Source: Microglena sp. YARC (Eukaryota; Chlorophyta; Chlorophyceae; Chlamydomonadales; Chlamydomonadaceae). From it: 64,000 nt of DNA. The notes beneath the pieces were generated by a model, which saw only the letters and a list, made by a program, of their open reading frames with translations, searched no databases and was not told the DNA's origin. A program made the position numbers and the translations under genes. Shown here in pieces: positions 1-13,500 of the stretch (position 1 is its first letter; each line of letters starts with the position of its first letter). The DNA lies in NCBI GenBank assembly GCA_022414725.1, contig CM039462.1, forward strand, positions 12,813,610-12,877,609, read 5' to 3'.

Positions 1-1653
1 CACTATTGGGAATGCAAAAACGATGCACCCTTCGACACATACTCCGGGAAGTCGACAGATCGCTAAATGCATACGAGCGCAGCGGAATCTAGGGGGTCTA
101 GTGCGTCAGCCAAATATACACAGTGCTGCCACCATCTATCATGCAGGGTCTCAAGGGATAACTGCCACGCATGATCTCCTGATACAATGCTCAAGGGCAC
201 CATGCAGCCAGGGCAGTGCATGATCCCACTAGAGTGTAAGGCCCCATGTCCTTTCAAGCTCTACTCAAGCCCAGGAGAGAACAGGTGGAAGTATGACTCA
301 CATAAGAGTTGGGAGCAAGTTGTCCCAGCATCCTACTTTGCACAGAGCCAACTAATCATGCTGCCACCCCCAAGCTGAAGCCATGCTCCTGGGACAGTAC
401 ACTCCACATACCACCATATTTGACCGTGTCCAGAGCAACGTCGGGTGGGCTGCCGAGATGCTGCAATTTATGCAGCTTATTCATGCGGTGGCAGTACAGC
501 AGCGCCGACCGGGCTTCCTGGTTGAGGAGTTGACGACGAAAGGGCCGCTGGCTGCAAGATACCATGCATCCAGCAGATGCACTGACAACCTACACAGGTC
601 TAGCATAGACGGATCGGTTGCGAGAATTAGCGGAACCGATGTAAGGGAATTTGTGTAGGAGATAGGACGAGAGCATTGGTCAAATTTCAAAAACAATCTG
701 ACGCACTACCCCGCGCTTGTCCATGCGGAAGGCGGCAGAGGGCGTTGCGCAGTAATCTGAAAAGAAAGCTGGAAAGAAAGGAGGTAACAAAGCAGGACGC
801 CAAAAATATCAAGTAGCAACGAACACATGCGTTGGGCGAGGGAGGGAAGAATATCATGTAGGAGTACGAGAGGTAGAATGAAGGTTGGCGTGGCTTACCT
901 TGGCCATATTGCAAAGGCTCTAATCGTACGGCCATTTCGCTATGCCGCGTCCAATCCGCCTTGGCTAAATGTACGTGAAAGGCTGGTGAAAGGACACCCT
1001 GCGAAAACATATATCAAAATTAGTAAGAGCACTGACAGGTCATCGCAAGTCACAATAATATTTCAGTGTGAATTAGGCTTTCATCACAGTGATTAAAATC
1101 GTCCTGGTTTCGCCCTGCAACAGCGCCATTTTTGACGCATGCAGCGAAAGCACATCGGTGACTTCAGGTGACCTTTTCCCGAATGAAAGCTATTCGCCAA
1201 CAAGAAGTTCGCGCTAGTACTTCGTTGCCTAATTGTTCACCCTATCTCGGAATCGCTGGCAGAGCTTCGCAGGTTCGCAAGAATGACCCCTCGAAAAGGT
1301 TGCTAACAGACCCTCGAGCGACAGAAGGCTGCATACCCCTTCGCGTATTACAACTCAGTAGTTAACGTGCGATCGAGGAGTTATTGGTCACGCTTCAGTC
1401 TACGAAAAGTTCTGGGTGTCTGTCGGGATCGCTGGTTTGCGGTGAGCCGAGACATTTTGTCCACTGTACGCCTACATTTATCTGTAGTTCCGCTGCAAAT
1501 CGTGTCTTTCGCCTACATTTAGCGAAATTGTCACTTCCCCGAGTGACATCCGGTATGTTCATCCTCCCGAAAAATGCAAGTAACGATAAACATGTCTCCA
1601 GTCTCCTCCAAGGTATGGAGTTATTTAAGGAGTAGCAATCGTTCGATCACCAT
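1..1653. other. Upstream flank of the retroelement; no gene recognised
   Basis: No convincing coding exon, tandem array or RNA gene is seen here. The stretch directly precedes the retroelement polyprotein and would be expected to carry its 5' LTR and gag. I do not find the sequence of the putative 3' LTR (6023-6368) repeated here. An in-frame TAG at 1633-1635 closes the polyprotein frame upstream of its first ATG. A short open frame at 1384-1635 contains CGEPRHFVHC, which resembles half of a retroviral-type zinc knuckle, so this may be the remnant of a decayed gag. That reading is weak. The 5' LTR may be lost or lie outside the window. Confidence 0.4.
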
Positions 1654-4600
1654 ATGAAACCCCGCCCCAAGGGGTCACCTTCAAATAAGGTCGCCATCCA
1701 AGTATGGTATGACCCTCCCGACTCCGAACGGGCCGTCCTAATCAAAAAGGATTGGCACGCGATCAACGACGTGACCAAGGCAGTATACTTTGGCCCCGCA
1801 CCTGAGGAGGGCATCCCCAGTCCGGTTGAAACCCGTCGAAAAAAACACTGGTGGTCGGAGGCATTGGATCCCAAAGTTCGCGAAAAACAAATCGCTGCCA
1901 GACGGTCGACGAAGTGCATCCGTCGCAATCACGCACAACGTAATACGAATACTTCCCCCGTGCTCATGACGCGAGCCAATCGGGTATACAAAGTCAACTC
2001 CGCTGCTGCCCCCGATATGCTATTCAACGCCCGATCAGGAGCGAAGCAATTGCTCACATTGGCGGATTCTGGCGCGACGGGTTGTCTAATGGAAAAGCAA
2101 ACGGCTGAGGTTCTCGGTTTGCACATCCGCCCTTGGGAAAACGAACGCGACGGATTCACTTGCGCTAACGACGGGATTATCAAAATCCGCGGGACGGTCA
2201 CGCTCCCTATCCACATACAAAGATATGTTGGCAAAGTGTTTGTCCATGTCGTCGACAAACTTCCTGGAGGATTAGACCTAATCCTCGGATCCGACTGGAT
2301 GCGCGACGAAAGGGCCGTCCTCGGCTACGATCGCATGACATTGTCGCTCAAACGGTACGGCTGCTGTATAACCCCTATAAACAGACAGTGGGACGAAACG
2401 GCTCATTCCTTCTTCACTATGGCACTTTCAGTCAAGTCAACCGATGACCCAGTCATTACGGGTCGCAAGGCAGCAAAGCTTTTAAAGGCTGGCGCTAACC
2501 ATGTCATGGTCAATGTCCGCGAATCCCGAGCGGATTTGCTGGCGTCTAACGTCACTGCCGATGAACGGGCGAAATTGCTGACAAAATTACTGCCGTCCGA
2601 CGGGCCGTTACCTGGTCCGCCGGTGGCAAGCATGGATTTCGAAAATTGGATCCGCGACAACATCCTTGACCACAACGATAAAACGCTCATCTCGGCCAGC
2701 GACCTAGGCGCTCTCCTTTGGAAGTATCGCAAAGTCTTCAACAATTTGCCTATGGGGACTCCTAACCATCGAGTTATACCTCACGTCATCAAAACGCAAG
2801 ACAATGCTTACGCGCCATATCGCAGAAATCGTCGCATGAGTCCAGCTGAGACCCTACTATGTGAGGAATACGTCTCCGACCTTTTGCAGCAAGGATTCAT
2901 CGCCCCGAGCTCGTCCCCGTACGGTGCGCCGATTATGATCATAGCGAAACCGGGTGGAACGGGATACCGTGTTGTTTGCGATTGGCCAGCACTCAACAAC
3001 ATCACGATTAAAAATAGGTATCCCCTTCCCCGTATTGACGAGACCATTGATCGTCTCGGTGGAGCTACTTTGTTCAGTTCCCTAGACCTCACGTCTGGTT
3101 ATAACCAAATACGAATTTCGGACGAGGACGCGCCGAAGACTGCGTTCACTACCCCGATGGGTCAGTATGAATTTAAAGTCCTTGGGATGGGTTTGGCGAA
3201 CGCGCCGGCCACGGTCCAAGCGGTCATGAACCAAATATTCGCGCCATACTTGCACAAGTTCGTCGTGGTCTACTTCGACGATATCTTGGTTTACGGACGC
3301 ACTCCGGCGGAGCACTTGGCCAACTTGGCCACAGTTCTCCAGGTCCTCCAGGACAACGAATTCTACGCGAAACTCTCCAAATGTTCCTTCAACAAAACGG
3401 AAGTAAAATTCCTGGGTCATTACATTGGACGCGACGGAATTAAAGTTGATCCGCAAAAGGTTAGCACAGTCCGTGACTGGCCTACTCCGAAAACGGCGAA
3501 AGAGATCGGCTCATTCCTCGGTTTGTGCAATTATTTTCGCAAATTTATCCAAGGCTATTCGTCTCTCGCTGCCCCTCTTCAAACCTTGTCTAACATCAAG
3601 GGTGAACTAGGCACCTTGTTCAAACAGGAACATCTCGTCTCATTCGAAGGCCTCAAAGAAGCTTTGCTATCCGCTCCAGTCCTCGCACTGCCGGATTTCA
3701 GCAAACCTTTCGAAGTCATTACCGACGCATCTTTGCTTGGTACGGGCGCGGTGCTCTTACAAGATAAACACCCCATCGCCTTCGCCAGCAAGAAGTATAT
3801 CCCAGCGGAGCTGAATTATACGACGACGGAACAAGAAATGCTAGCGATCGTCCACGCGTTGACCGAGTGGCGATGCTACCTCGAAGGTTCCCACATGACA
3901 TTGGTCACTGACCACAATCCACTCACGTATTTTGATACCAAGGCGGTCCTTTCACGACGCATGGGCCGATGGCAGGAGGACCTTTCGCCCTTTAGCTATA
4001 CTTGGGAGTATCGCGCGGGTGACAATAATATGGCAGACCCGGTCAGTCGCAATCCCAACCTCTCTGCCCCCGCCAACGTCGCGGTTGCGCACCAGCTGTT
4101 GGTCTTCTCTCTCTTGGTCAGCGAATGCCGGCCTCGATCGAAAAAGCACCATCCTATTGCAGTCGGTCCCGCAGTCGTTGATATCCTACCCCGCCCACCG
4201 ACAGTCCTCCCCGTACCTTTGGTTCCGGTCAAGGAAACGCGACGACGCAGTCGGCATATGCCCGCTGCGTCGACTCCCTCCTCTTCGTCCATCATGGATC
4301 GAATTTTGGCTGGATATAAAAAGGATTCAAACTTCACGCCGGGCTGCAAGCGCCTCCGCAATAAGTTTTCCAGGAACGGTTACTGGTTCAAGAAGAACAA
4401 GTACGGGCGCGAATTTTCGTGTGTCCCCCTCGACGCAGCACTTCGCCTGGATATTATCCGCAAAGCTCACGACCCTAATTACATGGGCCATTGCGGTCGC
4501 ACCAAGACATTGGAGCTGGTCACCCGCACTTTTACTTGGGCCAAAGTCACGGCAGATGTTACTGCCTTCGTCCAACAATGCCATAAGTGCCAAACGAACA

Positions 4601-5889
4601 AGCCCGGAAACGCAAAGCCTAACAGTACCATTTTTCCCGTGGAAATTCCTGAGAAATTCTGGGAGTGCGTCTCCACGGACCTTATTACGGCGCTTCCGCC
4701 AACTTCTTCTGGCCATGATGCCATCGCAGTGTTCGTCGACAAACTTTCGAAGATGGTTCATGTCGAACCTTGTCATACTACGATAAACGCAGAGGAATTC
4801 GCTTCCCTATACCTGAATCGTGTCATCCGATATCATGGTATCCCAAAGACACTCCTCAGCGATCGCGATGCGCGATTCACAGGCCATTTCGGCGTGGCTC
4901 TCCATCGATTGATGGGCACGCGACAAGCGTTTTGGACTGCGTTTCATCCTCAAACTGACGGTCAGACGGAATGCATGAACCGAGTCATCGAGGACATGAT
5001 TCGCCACTACCTGGGGCCGTACCACGACGATTGAGATAAGTCCTTGGCGCTTGTGGAATTTGCAATCAACAATTCCTACCAAGAGTCCATTCAAAACACC
5101 CCCTTTCGGGCGTACCTTGGTTACGACCCTACGACGCCGCTCAAGGCAGAGGTAGAATCGAAATGTCTGGCTGCCAACAATTGGTGGGCCGATCACATTG
5201 AACGACAAGATCAATGCAAGGCATGCATGCAAGCCGCTCAGGATCGGCAGAAAGCCCATTACGATAAACGACGAACGGAGGTTTTCTTCAACCTTGGTGA
5301 TAAAGTTCTCTTGTCCACCCGCAATATGAAGTTCAAGGCAACGGGTAAACCAAAATTTACGCCTCGTTTTGTTGGCCCCTATACGATTACGGAATGCATA
5401 GGTCCACGCGACGAGGTCACCGGAGTCGTCCGGCAAGTCACGGCGTGCCGCTTGGCTTTGCCCAAGATGATGCGTATCCACCCCGTGTTTCACGTGGGTT
5501 TGATCAAGCATTGGCGCTCCGATGGCGTTGTCCATGTTGGACAACCGCTTGAGTTCGACTCCGACGGCGCTCCAATTTGGAATATCCAATGCATCATGCG
5601 CGAGAAGTCGCGTGTCATAGGCACATCCAGCAAACGACGTCTCGAATACTTGGTCCGATGGCAAGACTTCGATATTGAGCAAGACACTTGGGAACTCGCC
5701 AAGGCGGTCAAGAAAAGTGCCCCTCACATCGTTGATGCATGGAAATCACGTGTTACGCCCGTTATGTCCCGACGTACGTCGAAAAAACGGGCCCATCACC
5801 AACCCATCACACTCGACGCATACGACACGGCGGTCAGATTGCTTTATTCATCAAGCTATCTTTCCCGGAGTACTCAAAAGGGATGTTAA
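1654..5889 (+). pseudogene. Ty3/gypsy Pol polyprotein (PR-RT-RH-IN-chromodomain), one in-frame stop
   Basis: The first ATG after an in-frame TAG opens a frame of about 1,411 codons broken only by TGA at 5032-5034 (codon 1127). Visible motifs: aspartic protease DSGAT at residues 138-142; reverse transcriptase YFDD at 540-543; RNase H TDAS beginning at residue 690; integrase zinc-binding H939, H946, C976 and C979; catalytic D1009, D1070 and E1106 with the D-35-E spacing of retroviral-type integrases. After the stop the same frame continues with the integrase C-terminal part and a chromodomain around 5628-5750 (LEYLVRWQDFD). The break falls just after the catalytic core, so read-through or a host with a reassigned TGA is formally possible. 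The tryptophan-rich context expected there makes a simple nonsense change more likely. No Gag domain is fused at the N-terminus. Confidence 0.9.
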
Positions 5890-6022
5890 ATGGTTCTCTC
5901 CGAAACCAACTTGATTCATCAAGTATATTTTGAGCACGGCACATACGACTACGACTGGTATTCACATTCCACCTTTATTACGATCAGATGCGGGGTCCGC
6001 ATCTCTTCTGGAGGGGGGGGAG

Positions 6023-6368
6023 TGTACTGGTACAGAACCCTTCACGGGTACTCTGGCCGTCCAGCAAGGCATACGGGTACACCGTACCCGTAAGCCACGT
6101 GACGAACGCACATGATACAGTACCATACCTATGTACTGCCTCATCTCTCACAACGCACACGTTGCGCACATAGACACGAGCTACTCGGAATGAACCCTTC
6201 TACTCCTTCCACGAAGACGTTCCTCCCCAGCCACTCGACATCCCTACCCAGGTAACCCTCCCCCTGTTCTGCTAGTGCACTCATATCAACATACACGTAA
6301 ACACACATCACGCATCACGTTACTCTAGATAACCCCTCAAGCTGCTATTAGCATCCTGAGCTGTTACA
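6023..6368 (+). repeat. Putative 3' LTR of the Ty3/gypsy element
   Basis: The segment starts with TGTACTGG directly after a run of purines (polypurine tract, about 6008-6022) and ends with TTACA, giving the TG...CA ends and short inverted termini expected of an LTR. It lies about 130 bases past the polyprotein stop. The matching 5' LTR is not in the window, so the right boundary is inferred only from the terminal dinucleotide, and no target-site duplication could be tested. Confidence 0.45.
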
Positions 6369-6490
6369 CTGTGGGCGCAGCAGGCAATTTTTGCGCGTTT
6401 TGCACTGCAAAGCGCAGTTTTTTTGTTTTCAAGTGCGCTAAAGCGCTGGCCAATTTGGACATTTGAAGTACCCTGCTGTGCTGCACAAGT
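6369..6490. repeat. Dispersed repeat rich in AAAGCGC / GCGCTTT words
   Basis: This segment shares long stretches with 14735-14935 (inverted) and 24135-24325. The shared core has short GCGC-centred words, a tract reading towards CTGGCCAATTTGG, and a flank ending GTGCTGTGCTGCA. The three copies differ in length and small indels. No coding potential. The inverted copies and internal complementary words suggest hairpin-forming elements. Confidence 0.6.
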
Positions 6491-6549
6491 TTACTCAGGT
6501 ACCATACTCTGCTCCGACGGGGACGGTACTGATAGTGATGATCTGTAGA

Positions 6550-6672
6550 TGTACTGACCCAAGTGCACTAACCCAAGTGTACTGACCCAAGTGCACTGAC
6601 CCAAGTGTACTGACCCAAGTGCACTGACCCAAGTGCACTGACCCAAGTGTACTGACCCAAGTGCACTGACTT
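6550..6672. repeat. 14-bp minisatellite, about 9 units
   Basis: The unit ACTGACCCAAGTGC/T is repeated head to tail, with the last base alternating between C and T. It lies outside any recognised exon. Confidence 0.9.
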
Positions 6673-7563
6673 GCACGATGTGATCTGAGTGATGTCCCAC
6701 TCTGATGATGAACCAGATAGGCAAAGATCTGCGTGTTAGACTTGACTGATTTGTTGTACGGATGACGTGTTGTAATACGTGTCATATCCCACTTCACACC
6801 TGTTAAATCCCACTTCAATGCAACAAGATAATTGATTGATTGCTTCATGACTGCTTGCTCTCTTCAATTATCCATTGCATCTGAAGCCATCAGTGAGTTC
6901 ACATCCACACATGCATTTGTGCACTGATGTGATGTGACCTATCCTTGCATGCAGATCCTGAGCAAATGAGCGATACCCTCGCTTGCTGATTTAAATCTGC
7001 GTGTAACATAATCAACATAGCCAACATGCACCCTACTGATGCCTCCAGTGAGTTCACATCCACACATGCATTTGTGCACTGATGTGATGTGACCTACCCA
7101 ACAACAGCATCAGCCGGCATTGAGGGTGTGGGGTCATGGTTAGCTGTCAGCGTTTAGCTGTTGACTGCCTGTCTGTCCTTCAGTCCCCCTTAGATGAAAC
7201 CATACATGCTTTCCTCTGTGCTGCATATCTGCGGAATAGGCAACCCACTCAGGGTCGTGCAACACCTTATGTTCTCTGGATCCCAGGATGCGTTCCTTGC
7301 CTGCCCTGATTTCGAGGTACACTGAGCTGGCCGCGCCTATCGAAGCTGGTTGCGCCTATCGCACTGACTGGTTTGACTGCCAGCGGTTTGACAGCCAGCG
7401 GTTTGAACGGCTGCGGTTTGAACGCTAGTCAGATGCCACATGCCCTGTCAACTGGATATCAGTAAATGCTATAGCTGATCCTTCCCAACTCCTGACTCTC
7501 TTGCTAACATGGCCTAGTGGTTGTCACTTTGTAAGTTGGCCCCCGATGAGTTGCACGATAAGA
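6673..7563. other. Region downstream of the MYND gene with two direct duplications
   Basis: A 55-base block at about 6891-6946 recurs at 7046-7100 (both contain CACACATGCATTTGTGCACT). The block at about 7105-7140 resembles the region around the MYND-gene stop codon (7555-7590), so it may be a copy of the last exon's 3' end. No separate gene is seen. Confidence 0.5.
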
Positions 7564-10500
7564 TCAGCTGGCATTGGGGATGTGGGGTTGTGGCCTAGGT
7601 GGAGCCTGGCGGTAGCCACATTCAAAAGCACCCGTGGTTAATGAGTTGCACAAGTACAGGGCGTAGTTGTGCCCCCACGGGCGCCCATCAACTGGGCCCA
7701 AGCGCCCGTGGGGGCCCATCAGCTGGGCATAAGCGCCCGTGGGGGCCCAGTTGATGGGTTCAAAAGCGCCCGTGGGGGCCCACTTGATGAGTTGCACAAC
7801 TACAGGGCGTAGTTGCGTCAAAAGCGCCCGTGGTTGATGAGTTGCACAACTACATCAATTGGCAGTGCGTCTGTGCAGTCACAGATGCTTTGTGTATGTG
7901 TTATTGCTGACAGAACTGGTAGCTTCCGGTTATTTGTGCAGCTGAACATGACCAGGCCATAGGATCCAACCTCACCAGCTCTTGATCTTGCATTCTGTAG
8001 CTCCGTTACCAGCTGTTGGGGCTGCGCCAGGCTGGCAAGTGATGTCACCATGTAGCCTCCAATCTGGAATACCAAGAGTTAGTGTGTGTATGTTACAGTA
8101 CAGGGGTATCCAGGGGGAAGGGGGTAATGAATGAATAATAATGAATAAGTCACTACAAAGTAGACTGGGACTGAGACAGAGACTGAAACGGAGAAGCAGA
8201 CTGACACACAGAGATAGACAAAGGCTGACACACAGAGATAGACACAGACAGAAACACAGAGATAGACAAAGGCTGACACACAGAGATAGACACAGACAGA
8301 CACACAGAGATAGACAAAGGCTGACACACAGAGATAGACAAAGGCTGACACACAGGGATAGACACAGACAGACACACAGAGATAGACAAAGGCTGACACA
8401 CAGAGATAGACACAGACAGACACACAGAGATAGACAAAGGCTGACACACAGAGATATACAAAGGCTGACACACAGGGATAGACACAGACAGACACACAGA
8501 GATAGACAAAGGCTGACACACTGAGATAGACACAGACAGACACACAGAGATAGACAAAGGCTGACACACAGATATAGACAAAGGCTGACACACAGGGATA
8601 GACACAGACAGACACACAGAGATAGACAAAGGCTGACACACAGGGATAGAAACAGACAGACACACAGAGATAGACAAAGGCTGACACACAGAGATAGACA
8701 CAGACAGACACACAGGGATAGACACAGACTAACACACTGAGATAGACACTGAGACTCAGACAGATAGAGAAGCAGACCTAGGCACTGAGACTGAGACTGA
8801 GACAGAGAAGCAGAATGGCACACACAGACAGAGACACAAAGACAGAGGAAATGGTTGAGCTCCTAGAAAGAACGAAGAAATTGCTGTGTTCAAATCTCCA
8901 CGGGTGCGATTTAGTGTTCGCGGTCGCTGTCAACCGCCATGGTAGTTTTGTCCAGGTAAAGTACCAGCCCGTTCCCTACCGCCGTAAGACGGGGTTCCCT
9001 TAATACCACGCCCCACCAGGGGTTATGCCACCCCCCATCAACATGCCTTTATACCACCCGCCACCACGCGTTATCATTACACTGATGACCTTTGTGATCT
9101 GAGCTATGATGGTACAGACGTGATCTGAGCTATGATGGTACAGACGTGCGACTAACCCTATCAGTCATCTCAAATGGCTTAAATCGAAATTCAAACGCCA
9201 GCATCAACAAAAATTTCCCATGCTCTGCAAATAACTAGGGAACGGCAACGAACGGCAACAATATACCACGCCTCACCAGGCGTTATCATTACTGCATGGG
9301 AGCCTGGGTGAGGGGGCAATATATTCAGGGGTCGGCTATATTGTATAATATTAGTAAATAAATAATATTATATAATATTATATAATATTAGTCGGACGAG
9401 CTGTCTCACCAGAATTTCGAATTTATTTGGAAAACTAATATTATTGTGGCACTATAATAATATAAGTTAATTTTAGTTTTTCAAGCACTAATATTAGTTT
9501 CTGTTTGCTAAATATATCCATGCATGTGCATGAGTGTAGGGGTAGCCCAATAGGCTGGAGGGACCTGCCCAACCTCAAAATATTCCAGATCAATTATTGA
9601 TTGGGGGCTATTGATTCCAGATCAATTATTCCAGGGCTATTCCAGATCAATTATTGATTGGGGGCTACTGATTCCAGATCAATTATTCCAGGGCTATTCC
9701 AGATCAATTATTGATTGGGGGCTATTGATTCCAGATCAATTATTCCAGGGCTATTCCAGATCAATTATTGATTGGGGGCTATTGATTCCAGATCAATTAT
9801 TCCAGGGCTATTCCAGATCAATTATTGATTGGGGGCTATTGATTCCAGATCAATTATTCCAGGGCTATTCCAGATCAATTATTGATTGGGTGCTATTGAT
9901 TCCAGATCAATTAGTCCAGGGCTATTCCATATCCATTATTTATTGGGGGCTATTGATTCCAGATCAATTATTGATTGGGGGCTATTGATTCCAGATCAAT
10001 TATAGATTGATTGGGGACTAACAAACATTCGACAAGGCAGGAAGACACGACAAAACAAGTCATATGCAGCGGCGCAAGCGACGCGGAAAAATGGCGGAGT
10101 GTGTTGGCAACGGAACGACAGGTGGCAACGATGGAGCTGACCGAAGCCAGTTAGTTATGAGACAGTTAGCTGACGTGTCAGGCATCAATTTTTGGTCGAT
10201 CAGACGGACAAATGGGTAACCCTGGGGGCTCCCGCCCCCCACAAGGGGAGGCTCCGCCAAAAAATGTTCCAGTACCCCCCCCCCCCCCCCCCCCCCCCAA
10301 AATAAAGGTTGGACCTACTGCCAAACACAGGTTTAACCGAGGTATAACTAAAGGTCGGTGTAACTACATACCCCCCCCCCCCCCCACTCACTCACACCCA
10401 CATACAACCCAATAGCTGCCCCCCCCCCCCCCCCCAAAAAAAGAAATAAGGGTTGGACCCCACCGCCAAACGCAGGTTTAACCGAGGTATAACTGAGGTC

Positions 10501-13500
10501 GGTTAAGTATAACCAACCCTCCCTATGCCCCTTCCTCCCTATTGTTTTTTTTCTTCCGGCACTACGGTAGCGGCACTACAGTAGCGGCACTACGGTAGCA
10601 GTACTACGGTAGCGGCAATATGGTAGCGGCACTATAGTAGCGGCACTACAGTAGCGGTACTACAGAGGCAGTACTACAGTAGCGGTACTACAGTAGCAGT
10701 ACTACAGTAGCGGCACTATAGTAGCCGTTCGGAAACCTCGAAGGTCATCTCTTGGCCCGCTGTGTAGAGAACCTGTTATAAACCGGATTATATACCGGCT
10801 CTAGAGTGGCTCAGAGCAGCCAGTGTCTAGTCCCAGCCTTGCTCTGTGCAGTGTCTAGTCCCAGCCTTGCTCTGTGCAGTGCCTGTGTCAGCTGTTACCA
10901 CATGCACTGTCATGCAGTACTACCTGTACTGCCGCCCGCTTCTATACTAGTCCGCTACGGCGGCGACTATCCTATATATAATAGCGCGTTGTCCGTGATA
11001 TGGTTTAGCCCTTTGGGCCCAGGCAGTTAGGCTTTTGGTTTCTTGGTTTCGGATCTCGATTTTCCGAGACATGTCGCTGACGTGGCCACTAGGGTCCTCC
11101 CGTCGGTACGATGGGCTCAGATGCTAGTCCGCTACGGCGGCGACTATCTATCTAATGCCTACTGAGTCACAATCCAGTACCTGTCTCCTCCCCGTGTCTG
11201 CAGTCTCCCTCTACAGATTATCAAAGAACAAGGGCCACACAGGTTACTAACATTGACACTGAAGACCACTCATCGATTGGGATACAGGGCAAGATTTTCC
11301 TCCGGTCACTTGATGATTTCCCACCCGTACTCAGGGACACCTTAGGGATTTACATCCTCCAGTTGTCAGCGTGGATCAAGGCAAAGCAGCTTTCAGACTA
11401 CTCTCAATCCAAAACACCAGACAACTACCTGTCACCCCCTCACCCCACCCCACAAAACTGAGCACACGCTCGCATCCATACCCTAACCCACACTCACGCA
11501 AGCACCCCCCCACACACACACACAAACACCCACCAACCCACACAAACACCCACCACGCAAACACACAAATATGTAGGGGTCGGCTATGGAATATAATATT
11601 AGTGAATAAATAATATTATATAGTATTAGTCGGACGAGCCATCTGACCAGAAATTAGAATATATTTGAAAAACTAATATTATTGTGACACTACAATAATA
11701 ATATTAGTTAATATTAGTTTTCCAAACACTATTTTTAGTTGCGGTTCCTTACACAGATGTACAAACTCACTTTAAAGTGTGGCTTCGTGTCCACCCCACC
11801 CCACAAACCTCAACACATGCTCACATCCATATCCTAACCCACACTCACCCACCCACCCACCCACCCACCCACACGAGCACCCACCCACTCACACAAACAC
11901 CTGCCAACCCACACAAACACCCACCACGGATACACAAAAAAATGTACACATTCACTTTAAAGTGTGGCTTGGTGTCCATGTGCTCAATCTGGATTTGAAT
12001 TTGAATTTGAATAATATGGGTGTCACTCTTCTGTACAAACTTACTTTACAGTGTGGCTTTGCATCGATGTGCTCAATTTGAATTTGAAGAATATGGGTGT
12101 CACTCTTCTTGTCTAGGACTTTGAGCACTGCGTTTCCCGTAAAGGGGTGCACCCTGGTCAGGGATTTTTTTTCTAATCTGAAAGTGACTTTTTGCTAGCT
12201 TTTTGGTTTTAGTCCTCCTCCAAGAACAGCCTCCATATAGCAATTTCTGGGCGGCCCAAAGGGCTGCCCCAGGGGGCAGCGCCTTGAGCTGGGGGGGAGG
12301 GGGGGGGGGACTGGGGGGGTCCCTGGTGATCCACTTGGTCTGTTGTCTTGCACCTAGTCCCACTGCATCTCCTTCTTTCTCCTGAAATGTCTTGTGAAAG
12401 TCCTGGTTTTGCTTGCACCTACGGGAAACGTTGAAGGGGGTAGGATGGGCAAGAAGTGAAAGCATGGGTGGACTGTGAGCAGGGTTGTGAGCATGGGTGG
12501 AGTGTGAGTATGGTAGGAGTGTGAGTATGGTTGGAGTTTGAGCATGTATGGATGGAGTGTGAGCATGTATAGATGGAGTATGAGTATAGTTGGAGGGTGC
12601 GTATAGTTGGAGTGTGAGCATGTATGGTTCGAGTGTGAGCATGTATGGTTGGAGTGTGAGCATGTATGGTTGGAGTGTGAGTATGGTTGGAGTGTGAGCA
12701 TGTATGGTTGGAGTGTGAGTATGTATGGTTGGAGTGTGAGCATGTATGGTTGGAGTGTGAGTACGTATGGTTGGAGTGTGAGCATGTATGGTTGGAGTGT
12801 GAGTATGTATGGTCGGAGTTTGAGCATGTATGGTTGGAGTGTGAGCATGTATGGTTGGAGTGTGAGTATGGTTGGAGTGTGAGCATGTATGGACGGAGTG
12901 TGAGCATGTATGGTTGGAGAATGAGTATGGTTGGAGTGTGAGCATGTATGGTTGGAGTGTGAGTATGGTGCGGGTATGAGCATGTATTGTTGGAGTGTGA
13001 GCACATATGGTTGGAGTGTGAGCATGTATGGTTTGAGTGTGAGTATAGTTTGAGTGTGAGCATGGTTTGAGTGTGAGCATGTATGGATGGAGTGTGAGCG
13101 TATATGGTTGGAGTGTGAGTGTGGTGCGAGTATGAGCATGTATGGTTGGAGTGTGAGCATGTATGGTTGGAGTGTGAGTGTGGTGCGAGTACGAGCATGT
13201 ATGGTTGGAGTGTGAGCATGTATGGTTGGAGTGTGAGCATGTTTGGTTGGAGTGTCAGTATAGTTGGAGTGTGAGCAAGTACGATTGGAGTGCGAGCGTG
13301 TATGTGAGGAGGGTTATCATGCATGGGTGGATGTTGAGCATGGTATGCTGATGGAATGGCCTGGCATGGTTTGGTATGGTATGGTGATTGCATGGGCGCT
13401 GGGGATGGCGTGGTAGGGGAAATCTCACCTTTTTTGTGATTTGGCCAGTCTTTCTTCTGGCACTCCTGTCCGCAGTAGGTGACACCTTTGCAGGTTTGGC

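Larger units (their letters stand above)
1654..6368 (+). mobile_element. Ty3/gypsy retrotransposon with chromodomain (chromovirus type), degraded
   Basis: The unit consists of a polyprotein frame (1654-5889) with the order protease, reverse transcriptase, RNase H, integrase, chromodomain, followed by a purine tract (about 6008-6022) and a probable 3' LTR (6023-6368). Integrase after RNase H is the Ty3/gypsy order, and the C-terminal chromodomain is typical of chromoviruses, where it is thought to guide integration into chromatin. No gag and no 5' LTR were recognised, and the polyprotein has an internal stop, so this copy looks non-autonomous or dead. Its codon-rich, repeat-poor sequence contrasts sharply with the rest of the window. 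Confidence 0.85.

Noticed and set aside
3932..4786. 284-codon frame overlapping the retroelement polyprotein
   Set aside because: It is a shadow frame of the integrase and RNase H coding sequence.
12100..13160. Long Thr/His/Ser-rich frames continuing from the MYND exon
   Set aside because: They run through a 21/17-bp satellite with a clear donor at the MYND exon end; openness in many frames follows from the repeat.
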